This document shows, in pieces, positions 17,491 to 25,411 of a stretch of 52,223 nt of DNA (positions are counted from its first letter, which is position 1; every line of letters begins with the position of its first letter). The notes beneath the pieces are model-generated. The model was given only the letters and a program-made list of their open reading frames with translations, did no database searches and had not been told where the DNA came from. The translations under genes were made by a program, and so were the position numbers. Source of the DNA: Clostridium bowmanii (GTDB taxonomy: Bacteria; Bacillota; Clostridia; Clostridiales; Clostridiaceae); assembly GCF_018861315.1 (NCBI RefSeq), contig NZ_JAHLDL010000033.1, positions 1 through 52,223 of the forward strand, given 5' to 3'.

Positions 17491-17829
17491 TTAACTTAAA
17501 TAGTTAATTCTATTTTTATGCCAGAATTTTTCCCAGTTTCCATTACTACTATTAAAGGCTAAGAAAATATATAAACAACTCATCATGCTTCCTAAAATCA
17601 AAACGAATAAAACCCAAACTATAGATTTAATAACATTATTCTCTCTATGCACTATCCAAGAGCATACTATAATAAATTCAATATAAATATCTACAAGAGA
17701 TATTTGTCCCCAGGACATTCCTAATAATATATTACCTTCCCCAGTGAAACTACCAATAGTAAAACCATATATAAGCATTCCAAGCATTAATAAAAAACCA
17801 ATAAACGATAATATTTTCCCGATTTTCAT
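17491..17829 (-). CDS. Small integral membrane protein, DUF1475-like
   Basis: A 112-aa protein with about three hydrophobic segments: FIGFLLMLGMLIYGFTIG, SLVDIYIEFIIVCSWIV and IVWVLFVLILGSMMSCLYIF. It ends in a polar tail with NWEKFWHKNR. The SWGQISLVDIY segment and the W-K-FW tail resemble DUF1475 proteins, whose function is not known. The start is the ATG at 17829 behind AGGATG; the upstream ATG is inside that site. It lies immediately upstream of the Rieske oxygenase gene in the same direction, so the two are probably co-transcribed and may act together at the membrane. Confidence 0.65.
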   Translation of the reverse strand: MKIGKILSFIGFLLMLGMLIYGFTIGSFTGEGNILLGMSWGQISLVDIYIEFIIVCSWIVHRENNVIKSIVWVLFVLILGSMMSCLYIFLAFNSSNGNWEKFWHKNRINYLS

Positions 17830-17942
17830 AAAATTCATCCTGATTTTTTAAATCTATATATATTTTAACATATAAATTCATACTAAACCCCCTTATTTTG
17901 TATTTTAACATTACTCATCACTTGAAGTTACCATCTACAATA

Positions 17943-18202
17943 CTATAGAGTTATAAATGATACAGCGATGGCACCAATACCTGCATTTAATCCAACAACC
18001 GGTGATATTTCAGTAATATATTCTGGCGGTTGTCCTAAACTCTCTGTTAATTTCAGACTCAATTCATTAGCCTTTGCATTAGCATTAGCATGAACTACAC
18101 TATATGAGCTTATTTTATTTTTTTTATTCGCACTCTTACGTACATAACACCCGATATAAATTTGTTATATAATACTTCTCCATTTATATTAGTCATTTCC
18201 AT
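17943..18202 (-). pseudogene. DAK2-DegV fusion gene remnant (both ends kept, middle deleted)
   Basis: An ATG at 18202 behind AAGGAGTG opens MEMTNINGEVLYNKFISGV, the start of a DAK2 (DhaL-like) kinase/fatty-acid-kinase domain. About 60 codons later, out of frame by two bases, the sequence reads SYSVVHANANAKANEL, then EISPVVGLNAGIGAIAVSF and a stop, the C-terminal end of a DegV domain. Clostridia carry such DAK2-DegV two-domain proteins of roughly 580 aa, so about 500 residues have been deleted between. The ribosome binding site, start and stop survive, which argues for one recent internal deletion. Confidence 0.75.
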
Positions 18203-18350
18203 ATACAGACACTCCTTGAGAATATTATTTATTAACAAATAATAGATATCGTTACATAGATAAAATAATAACACATTATTACTAGTAAATACATATGTTT
18301 TAAAAATAAATATTGAGTTATTATTCATATTAATAAATTAGTATATAAAA

Positions 18351-18377
18351 AAAATTCTCATATCAAATGAGAATTTT
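18351..18377. terminator. Hairpin terminator upstream of the DAK2-DegV remnant
   Basis: A perfect 11-bp stem (AAAATTCTCAT / ATGAGAATTTT), 5-nt loop, with flanking A- and T-runs on both strands. About 150 nt separate it from the remnant's start codon. Confidence 0.65.
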
Positions 18378-18463
18378 TTATCCTAACTATTTATATGTAC
18401 TTATAGCAAAAGCTATTACAGTTTGTGCTATAAGCAATTCGAATAAATTTAATGCCATACAAA

Positions 18464-18502
18464 ATAAGAATAGCTAAAGATTAAAATCTCCGCTATTCTT
18501 AT
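18464..18502 (-). terminator. Terminator of the cobU-btuFCD operon
   Basis: The stem ATAAGAATAGC / GCTATTCTTAT begins right after the ATPase stop codon. A second, weaker hairpin (CTTATAGCA / TGCTATAAG, about 18401-18434) follows downstream on the minus strand. Confidence 0.7.
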
Positions 18503-18503
18503 A

Positions 18504-19268
18504 CTAAAAAGGCATGATAAAAGTCTTTCCTGTTTTAGGATTTTTAGTTATATATACATCTAATCCATAAACCTTTTTAATTATATCTTCTGTTAATACT
18601 TCCTCTGGGGTTCCATCTTTATAAACTTCTTTATCATGCATTAGTATCATATGATCACCATAGGCAGCTGCTATATTCAAATCATGTAGCACTGCAATAA
18701 TTGTTATGTTTTTATTCTTATTCAATTTTTTCAATTGATTCATTATTTCAATTTGATGATGAATATCTAGGTGAGAAATAGGTTCATCTAGAAGAATTAT
18801 TTCTGTTTCTTGAGAAATTGCTCTTGCCACTACAACTCGTTGTCTTTCACCGCCACTAAGTGCATTTATGCTTTTATTCCTAAGTTCCCAAGTGTTTGTA
18901 GACTTCATAGCGGTCATAGCTATTTCTACGTCTTTTTCACTTTCCGAGCAGAATCTAGGAATGTGAGGAGTTCTCCCCATAAGAACTATATCTTGCACTG
19001 AAAAATCAAATTCAATGTCTGTACTTTGTGGTACCACAGACATTTCCTTTGCAAGTGTGTTTGCTTTTATTTGGGATAAATCAACTCCATTAATTGAAAT
19101 CTCACCTTTTTCCATATGCAGCGATTTTGATAATAGTCTTAAAAGAGTAGTTTTACCTGATCCATTAGGTCCTAGAATGGTATAAAATTTCCCTTTTTCT
19201 ATATTTATGTTAATATTCTTTAATACTTCGTGTTCAAAGGAAAAACACAGGTTATTTATTTCTATCAA
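18504..19268 (-). CDS. btuD: Cobalamin ABC transporter, ATP-binding protein
   Basis: A 254-aa ATPase of the FecE/BtuD family. Walker A is GPNGSGKTT, the signature is LSGGERQR, Walker B is IILLDEPISHLD and the H-loop is AVLHDLN. It starts at a TTG directly next to the permease stop codon. The family covers iron-siderophore, heme and vitamin B12 importers. The riboswitch upstream and cobU in the same operon point to cobalamin or cobinamide. Confidence 0.9.
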   Translation of the reverse strand: MIEINNLCFSFEHEVLKNININIEKGKFYTILGPNGSGKTTLLRLLSKSLHMEKGEISINGVDLSQIKANTLAKEMSVVPQSTDIEFDFSVQDIVLMGRTPHIPRFCSESEKDVEIAMTAMKSTNTWELRNKSINALSGGERQRVVVARAISQETEIILLDEPISHLDIHHQIEIMNQLKKLNKNKNITIIAVLHDLNIAAAYGDHMILMHDKEVYKDGTPEEVLTEDIIKKVYGLDVYITKNPKTGKTFIMPF

Positions 19269-20321
19269 TCAAATCGCCTTCTTCTTTGTTCTATATAATA
19301 GATATATAAAAAATGGGACCCCAAAAATCGAAGTAATAATTCCAACTGGTATTTCCGATGGAGGCACTATTACTCTTGCAAGCGTATCACAAATTATTAG
19401 AAATATAGCTCCTCCAAGTGCTGAAAATGGTATAACCACTCTATTATCAGAACCAAAAATCATTCTAATAGCATGAGGTACTATAAGGCCTACGAATCCA
19501 ATTATCCCACTTACAGATACAACTGCTGCCACCATTAGTGTACTTATTATAAATATATACTTTTTAAATCCATTTACATCTATACCTAGACTTCTTGCGC
19601 TATCTTCTCCAAGCAGCATAATATTCAGATCTCTTGAAAATGTGAATATAAATAAAATAGAGGGAACTATTATTATAAATAGTAAAATAACCTCGTTCCA
19701 CCCTGCTGTGGAAAAACTACCCATAGTCCACATAACTATTTTTTCAATATTATCGCTATTAAAGGTCATCAATAATGAAATAATAGAAGACAGCAAATAA
19801 TTTATAGCAATTCCAGCCAGAAGTAATGTGGCTACTGGAACTTTTGTACCAACTCTTGCAATATTATAAACCAAAAAAGTAGTTATTATAGCCCCAATGA
19901 AAGCAGTGAATGCTACCAAACTCATTCCGAAAAAATGAGTTTCACTAAGAAAAACCATGGCTATAGTGGCTCCAAGCGCTGCTCCTGACGAAACACCCAG
20001 AACGAAGGGGTCTGCCATTGGGTTCTTAAAAATCCCTTGAAAAGAAGTCCCCACCACTGAAAGTGCTGCTCCTACTAAACATGCTAAGAGTATTCTAGGA
20101 AGTCTTAAATTTAATAATATGATTATAGATGTAGACTTAATTCCTTCTATAGATACAAATTTATTTAATATTGGGATTTTACTTATTACAATTAAAGCTG
20201 TCTGTCTAAAAGAAATATCTGCCACCCCAAAATTTGCTGAGGCAATTATCGCAATTATAAGTATAAATACTCCAATTACAAAAACTCTTTTATAATAACT
20301 CTTATTTTCTATAAATGTCAT
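19269..20321 (-). CDS. btuC: Cobalamin ABC transporter, permease (FecCD family)
   Basis: A 350-aa protein with about ten membrane helices. Family blocks include LRLPRILLACLVGAALSVVG, NPMADPFVLGVSSGAALGA, GIAINYLLSSI and the cytoplasmic coupling segment ISGIIGFVGLIVPHAIR. It pairs with the ATPase that follows with no gap, and lies 16 nt after the lipoprotein gene. Specificity for corrinoids is inferred from the riboswitch and cobU. Confidence 0.92.
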   Translation of the reverse strand: MTFIENKSYYKRVFVIGVFILIIAIIASANFGVADISFRQTALIVISKIPILNKFVSIEGIKSTSIIILLNLRLPRILLACLVGAALSVVGTSFQGIFKNPMADPFVLGVSSGAALGATIAMVFLSETHFFGMSLVAFTAFIGAIITTFLVYNIARVGTKVPVATLLLAGIAINYLLSSIISLLMTFNSDNIEKIVMWTMGSFSTAGWNEVILLFIIIVPSILFIFTFSRDLNIMLLGEDSARSLGIDVNGFKKYIFIISTLMVAAVVSVSGIIGFVGLIVPHAIRMIFGSDNRVVIPFSALGGAIFLIICDTLARVIVPPSEIPVGIITSIFGVPFFIYLLYRTKKKAI

Positions 20322-20337
20322 GGTAGTGCAACCCCTT

Positions 20338-21282
20338 TTACTTGAAAAGTTCAGGATGAATTAGTTTAGCCATTGCTTCTAGACCTTCTGCAAGTCTTGG
20401 TCCCTGCCTAACAATAGAATTATCGTCAACTTCCAATAATTTACCATTTTTAACTGCTTTCAAATCTTTGTAACCTGTAGTAGCTTCTATACCTTTTTTT
20501 GAATCAAAGAACTTTGAACATATTAGCACATCTGGGTCCTTTTCTACAAGCTTTTCTACACTGTATTTCCAACCAATCGCATCATCTGCAACATTCGTCC
20601 CACCAGCCATCTCTATCATATTACCTATAAATGTATCTTTTCCTGCAGTGAAATCACCGCTTTTACCAAAACCTGCTACATAATATACTGTTGGTTTGTT
20701 TGCATCCTTTACCTTACTTGTTATATTTGCAACTTTCTTTTTCATATCTGATATTATCGACTGTGCTTTTTCATTTGCATTTACAACCTGGCCAAGCTTT
20801 GCCATTGTATCATATACTCCAGCAAAACTCTCTTCACCGTAAAGTACTATAACTTTTATATTAAGAGCTTCTAATTTTTTAACAACTGCCTTATCAAAAT
20901 GAGTTGATGCAATAACTACATCGGGTTTCAATTCAACAATTTTTTCTATATTGGGTTGTAATAAACTACCAACAGATGATACCTTACTAACCTCTGTTGG
21001 ATAGTCATCATAATCACTTCTTCCAACTAAATTTCCACCTTTACCAAGGGCATATATTCCTTCTGTTATATTGGGTGCAATTGTAATGATCCTTTTTGGT
21101 TCAGTTTCAATTGTAACGGTTCTATTATATGAATCCACCACTTTTAATGGATAGACAACAGCAGTTGTTTCCTTTTTAGTAGTGCTTACCTTCTTGTCCG
21201 TAGCTTTGTTACCACAAGCACTAAACGCAAAACAAACAATAACGGCTAAAACTATACTTATAATACTTTTTTTTTTAAACAC
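20338..21282 (-). CDS. btuF: Cobalamin ABC transporter, substrate-binding lipoprotein
   Basis: A 314-aa periplasmic-binding-protein of the class III (BtuF/FhuD, single long helix) type. The N-terminus has a basic start, a hydrophobic core and a FSAC lipobox, then a Thr/Lys linker, so it is a lipid-anchored receptor. Body motifs include ITIAPNITEGIYALG and the KPDVVIAS strand. The start is a GTG at 21282 behind AGGAGG; the longer frame to 21312 is rejected. It delivers corrinoid to the BtuC/BtuD pair. Confidence 0.9.
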   Translation of the reverse strand: MFKKKSIISIVLAVIVCFAFSACGNKATDKKVSTTKKETTAVVYPLKVVDSYNRTVTIETEPKRIITIAPNITEGIYALGKGGNLVGRSDYDDYPTEVSKVSSVGSLLQPNIEKIVELKPDVVIASTHFDKAVVKKLEALNIKVIVLYGEESFAGVYDTMAKLGQVVNANEKAQSIISDMKKKVANITSKVKDANKPTVYYVAGFGKSGDFTAGKDTFIGNMIEMAGGTNVADDAIGWKYSVEKLVEKDPDVLICSKFFDSKKGIEATTGYKDLKAVKNGKLLEVDDNSIVRQGPRLAEGLEAMAKLIHPELFK

Positions 21283-21359
21283 AATATTCCTCCTAGTATT
21301 CCTTATTGGCACTAAACTATTAATTGTTTAGCCTATACAAATTTTAATTTTCTACTTTG

Positions 21360-21920
21360 TTATTTTATTTTAATTGGTATGCCACAAACCACTAAGTGAA
21401 CTTCCTGTGATCTGGATGCGATATAATGATTTACTCTACCTGCAATATCTCTAAAAATCCTGGCCATCTTATATTCTGGAACAATTCCTGATCCAATTTC
21501 GTTAGTTACAATAATAATTGTTTTTGAACTTTTTTCAGCTTCGCAAAGAAAATCAGCTACCTCTTTTAAAATTTCACTTTCCATGTTATCTATTTCCTCA
21601 TTATTTAAATCGTCGAAGTTATCTCCGGCACTTTCAAACATAAGATTTGTAACCATTATTGTTATACAATCCAATAAAATTGTATCAAATTTTATTTCTT
21701 TATTATAAAATACCTGTTTTAAATTTTTATAGCCTTCAAAAGTATGCCAAGTAGATGGCCTTCTTTCTTTATGCTTTTTTACTCTATCCTTCATTTCATC
21801 ATCAAATGGAATTGAAGTGGCAATATAAAGTACTCCGCCATTAGCTTCTTTAGCTAGCTTCTCAGCATAGGTACTTTTCCCACTTCTTGCACCACCTGTT
21901 ATAAGTACAATTTTTTTCAT
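21360..21920 (-). CDS. cobU: Adenosylcobinamide kinase / adenosylcobinamide-phosphate guanylyltransferase
   Basis: A 186-aa bifunctional enzyme of cobalamin nucleotide-loop assembly and cobinamide salvage. It has a P-loop GGARSGKST at the N-terminus, the KHKERRPSTWHTFE segment with the catalytic His that is guanylylated, LLDCITIMVTNL, and TNEIGSGIVP. It is the first gene after the riboswitch (AAGGAGTG ribosome binding site), followed by the transporter genes, so imported cobinamide can be activated directly. Confidence 0.94.
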   Translation of the reverse strand: MKKIVLITGGARSGKSTYAEKLAKEANGGVLYIATSIPFDDEMKDRVKKHKERRPSTWHTFEGYKNLKQVFYNKEIKFDTILLDCITIMVTNLMFESAGDNFDDLNNEEIDNMESEILKEVADFLCEAEKSSKTIIIVTNEIGSGIVPEYKMARIFRDIAGRVNHYIASRSQEVHLVVCGIPIKIK

Positions 21921-21980
21921 AGTACACTCCTTATTAATTTATTGATAAAACCCTAGTTAAAAAAAGTCCAGCAAATAAAA

Positions 21981-22003
21981 AAACCACACCTCATGGATGT
22001 GGT
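21981..22003 (-). terminator. Riboswitch expression-platform terminator
   Basis: On the minus strand, ACCACATC TCATG-type loop and GGTGTGGT are followed by seven T residues. It lies between the cobalamin aptamer and cobU, so B12 binding is expected to cause premature termination. Confidence 0.8.
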
Positions 22004-22059
22004 AATGCAATTAATTTTTCCATCTATTGGATTACCCAATATCATTGCTAAATTAAGCA

Positions 22060-22250
22060 CTTTTCATCCTCCCTCCGAAGACTAAAATCTTGAGCATTTA
22101 GGCAGGTTTACTGGCTTTAGCATCATCTTACTCTCCAACCTTCTCAGTTTCCCAATGGTTTTTTGGATTTCATCCTCTAATACAGTAGCGGCGGGCTGCA
22201 GTGGTTTTTAACCACTTTCCCTTTTAACCCTTGTCACAGGGCACCTATTG
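22060..22250 (-). ncRNA. Cobalamin (AdoCbl) riboswitch
   Basis: Reading the minus strand from about 22250: a 5' TAGGTGCC segment, the GGGAA...AAACCACTGCAGCCCGCC core (around 22190-22220), CTACTGT, a peripheral arm, and the B12 box AGCCAGTAAACCTGCC at about 22100-22118. These are in the canonical order. A GGAGGGAGG arm and then a terminator follow. It controls cobU-btuFCD, which fits vitamin B12 feedback on corrinoid uptake and salvage. Confidence 0.95.
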
Positions 22251-22283
22251 CTAATATTCTATTTTATTAATTTCACAATAATA

Positions 22284-22312
22284 ATTGTAACATCAAAAAA
22301 ATATTAAAGCAA
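22284..22312 (-). promoter_or_regulatory. Promoter of the riboswitch-cobU-btuFCD transcript
   Basis: Minus-strand TTGCTT (22307-22312), 17 bp, TACAAT (22284-22289), placing the start about 25 nt before the aptamer. Confidence 0.65.
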
Positions 22313-22582
22313 TAAAAAAGAAAAAAAGTATACATTACGCTTATTGCAATACGATTAATGAATTCTCTTTGCTAAGAACTACTAATTTTATTTTTAATTA
22401 ATCTGCTAAAAAATATAAACTCGCTGTCATAATATATAAAATTATTGATATTTAAAAACTATTATGCTATTATTTTTTAAGTTATAATTATTCAATATAA
22501 TGTATAATTATAACTTGTAATTTATAACAATTCTAATATAGTTAGTATACTATAAATATATTATAAAAAAGGAGCTGTTACG
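22313..22582. other. AT-rich intergenic region between cobU riboswitch and pot remnants
   Basis: About 85% A+T by eye, with several TATAAT-like strings (for example near 22497 and 22546) but no -35 box at proper spacing. It would be the promoter region of the ancestral pot operon. I see no ORF or stable RNA structure. A GGAG ribosome binding site at about 22571 remains in front of the decayed potA. Confidence 0.5.
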
Positions 22583-23377
22583 GTGTGACAAAAAATGTTT
22601 TTGTTCAATTGTTAAATGTTTGTAAAAGTTTTGATTAAGATGAGGCAGTCATTAAAAACTTAGACCTTAATATTAGACAAGGGGAGTTTTTAACCTTACT
22701 TGGACCAAGTGGTTGTGGAAAAACAACTACCTTAAGAATGATAGCAGGTTTTGAATGATAATATAGCCTTTGGTCTTAAAATGAAAAAGATGCCAAAGAG
22801 TAAAATCAAAGATAAGATAAATGAGATGTTGAAAATGGTTCAACTTGAGGGTTATGAAAATAGGAAGCCATCGCAGTTAAGTGACGGCCAAATTCAACGT
22901 GTTGCTATTGCAAGAGCTATAGTAAATAATCCAAAGGTTCTTCTTTTAGATGAACCACTGGGCGCTCTTGATTTAAAACTTCGTAAGCAAATGCAGTTAG
23001 AACTTAAACATCTCCAAAAAATACTTGGTATAACCTTTGTATTTGTAACCCATGATCAAGAAGAAGCACTGATTATGTCTGATAGAATTGTGGTTATGAA
23101 CAATGGAATTATTGAGCAAATTGGAACACCGGAAGAACTTTATGAACACCCTAAAACTAAATTTGTAGCTGATTTTTTAGGAGAGACAAATATTTTAGAG
23201 GGAGAAATCTTTAAGTTAAAAGAAGATGAAGTTCTGCTTAAACTTGAACATGAAGAAGGCATAATAAGAATACCTAACCTAAATTATAAGCTGGGAGATA
23301 AGTTTATAGTTTCTGATGAGATCAAAGAGTATTTCATAACATGGGACCCAAATCATACTATTGTAATTAAAGCATAA
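22583..23377 (+). pseudogene. potA: Decayed polyamine ABC transporter ATPase (PotA)
   Basis: The gene begins GTG ACA after an AAGGAG site, but has an in-frame TAA after 17 codons (SFD-stop-DEAVIK). It continues through the Walker [11 protein letters not shown] to IAGFE, then hits TGA at 22756. The next homologous residues, [11 protein letters not shown], are in another frame: about 45 residues with the Q-loop region are missing. The remainder holds the signature as LSDGQIQR, Walker [13 protein letters not shown], the H-loop THDQEEAL and a C-terminal TOBE-like part. One nonsense mutation, one deletion and one frameshift make a functional ATPase impossible. The 3' fragment alone gives a 208-aa open frame that could be mis-annotated as intact. 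Confidence 0.9.
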
Positions 23378-23390
23378 ATGGAGGTCATAA

Positions 23391-23741
23391 ATGAAAACTA
23401 ATAAATATAGAAATGCAATTATAAAATACTTCCCCACAATTTTACCTGCTATGCTATGGATGATTGGATTTTTCGTTATACACCTTCCGCTTACAATGGG
23501 TGGAATTGTATCTGGCTCAATTTTAGTTTTCATTCCTACTCTTGGTCTTTTCTTCATAACTGACCTTATGGGTGGAAGTAAAGTAATCCTTATGAGTAAT
23601 CTTATTAAAAATCAGTTCCTTACTGTAAGAGATTGGCCCTTCGGCTGCGCTATATCAGTTATTTTAATAATTTTCATGCTATCAATTATTATATATAACT
23701 CGAGAGTATCAGGAACTAAGGGAACTAAGGAGGTTTTATAA
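23391..23741 (+). pseudogene. potB: Decayed polyamine ABC transporter permease (PotB), internal deletion
   Basis: This frame is open for 116 aa, but PotB is normally about 270 aa. The N-terminal 28 residues (MKTNKYRNA to the first helix) run straight into the C-terminal part LPLTMGGIVSGSILVFIPTL, GLFFITDLMGG and VRDWPFGCAIS, which belongs after the coupling (EAA) loop. So about 150 residues, including the EAA loop and several helices, are deleted in frame. A ribosome binding site (GGAGGTC) is retained. It cannot form a working permease. Confidence 0.85.
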
Positions 23742-23743
23742 GG

Positions 23744-24530
23744 ATGAAAAATAAAAAAATAGCTTCTATAAAATTTGTATATTTACTTTTAATATTCATG
23801 TTTTTATATATACCGATTATGGTACTTATCACATTTTCCTTTAATCAGTAAAAATTAAATGTTGTTTGGACAGGCTTCACCTTTAAATGGTATCAAAGCC
23901 TTCTCCATAATGCAGGAATCTTAGAGGCTGTTAAAAACTCCTTTATCATAGCTATAATAAGTACAATACTTTCTGTAATTATAGGAACCTTAGCTGCTAT
24001 TGGAATGTATAGATATAAGTTTAAAGGAAAGAGAATAGTTGACGCAATACTCTATGTTCCCTTAGTTATACCTGAAATAGTTATGGGTATATCCTTACTT
24101 GTCTTCTTTTCTATTGTAAAAATTCCTTTAGGAAAAGTATCATTAATTATCGCTCATGTAACTTTCAGCATAGCGTATGTAGTTGCTGTAGTTAAAACAA
24201 GTCTTGACGGTTTCGATAAATCAGTTGAAGAGGTAGCAATGGACCTTGGTGCAACTCCATTAAAAACTTTTTTTTATGTGACACTACCAATTATTATGCC
24301 AGGGGTTATAGCAGGTGGCTCTTAGTCTTTAACTTATCACTTGATGATGTAATAATCAGTTTTTTTTGTAGCTGGACCTGGAAGTGTGACTTTGCCACTT
24401 AAAGTTTTCTCTATGGTGAAATTTGGTGTTACACCTGAAATTAATGCTCTATCCACCTTAATAATATTGTTAACAGTTATAGTACTTGGATTTGCACTTT
24501 TGATTAGAAATGTGAATATAAACATGAAAA
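23744..24530 (+). pseudogene. potC: Decayed polyamine ABC transporter permease (PotC)
   Basis: ATG at 23744 behind AAGGAGGT. It reads MKNKKIASIKFVYLLL to SFNQ, then TAA replaces a sense codon, then KLNVVWTGFTFKWYQSL continues in frame. The EAA coupling loop (VEEVAMDLGATPLKTFFYVTLP) is intact. Near 24322 a missing base shifts the frame (GGS-stop). The shifted frame reads LVFNLSLDDVIISFF until an 8-T run at 24360-24367 adds a base and restores it before VAGPGSVTLPLK. So there is one nonsense mutation and two compensating indels. The frame then runs without a stop into the PotD part, suggesting that the ancestor was a PotC-PotD fusion as in some Firmicutes. Confidence 0.88.
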
Positions 24531-25230
24531 AAATCACACTTATACTTACCTCAATTTTCCTTGTTTTCTCAAGTATTGGTGGTGGAATATTTCTTTATTC
24601 TAAAAACAATACTGAGCCTAAAGAGGTTTTAAATGTTTTTAACTGGTCTGAATATTTACCACAATCTGTTATTGATAAATTTGAACAAACTTATAATATT
24701 AAAGTAAATTATAGTACATTTTCTTCCAATGAAGAAATGCTAGCAAAACTCATGGCAGGTGGCGGAAATTATGATTTAACAGTTGCCAGTGATTTCATGG
24801 TTGAAATATTAAGTCTTATGACAGTGATAGTCCAAAAACAAGTCTTATAAATGGAGAAGCAAAAGCAATCTTTGCCTGGGGAGCAGAAGGAAACTTGGCT
24901 AGTCGTGAAAATTTAAACATAAAGTATGTAATACCTGTGGAAGTTCTATTCCTCCAACAAGATAATTTTGTAATTCCAAAAGCTGCAAAAAATATAAAGG
25001 CAGCGGAGCTTTTTATTAATTTTATAATGGAATCAGAAATAAGTGCTTAAATTTCTCAAAAGTTCCCTTATAGGAGTCCTAATACTGCAGCTTACAAGTA
25101 TATAGATAAAGCAATACTGGATGATAAGGCAGTTTATCCACCAGAAGAAGCTGTAAAAAAAGGTGAGTACTTAAAGGATATTGGAAAGTCGGCAACAGAT
25201 TTAGATAAGATATGGACTGAAGTTAAATAA
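24524..25230 (+). pseudogene. potD: Decayed polyamine-binding protein domain (PotD)
   Basis: It starts as MKKITLILTSIFLVFSS (signal/anchor helix), then EVLNVFNWSEYLPQSVIDKF, MLAKLMAGGGNYDLTVASD and FMVEILS, as in PotD. About 110 residues are then missing. Homology resumes in another frame at YDSDSPKTSLINGEAKAIFA and AAELFINFIMESEISA, followed by an in-frame TAA and the natural C-terminus DLDKIWTEVK. The protein is inactivated by deletion, frameshift and nonsense mutation. The intact terminator just after it shows where the old operon ended. Confidence 0.88.
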
Positions 25231-25231
25231 A

Positions 25232-25275
25232 AATAAAGTAGCTAGGATTTTATAAAATCCTAGCTACTTTATTTT
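25232..25275. terminator. Terminator of the former pot operon
   Basis: A long perfect palindrome around AAAGTAGCTAGGATTTTA, with a T-run. It is still intact although every gene before it is decayed. Confidence 0.85.
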
Positions 25276-25411
25276 TTCATTGTTACAAAGGTTTTTAGTT
25301 ATTTTAAAAATATTATATAATTTCTTAATAATATTTACATACAATGTTTTTTAAGGGGTAAACTATAATAATTATTATATTTAGTACTAATATACCATGA
25401 AGGTGATATAT

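Noticed and set aside
22751-23377. 208-aa open frame resembling a complete ABC ATPase
   Set aside because: It lacks Walker A and the Q-loop, which lie upstream in another frame behind a stop codon; it is the 3' part of the potA pseudogene.
23391-23741. 116-aa membrane protein with its own ribosome binding site
   Set aside because: Both ends match PotB with the centre missing, so it is a deletion remnant rather than a new small membrane protein.
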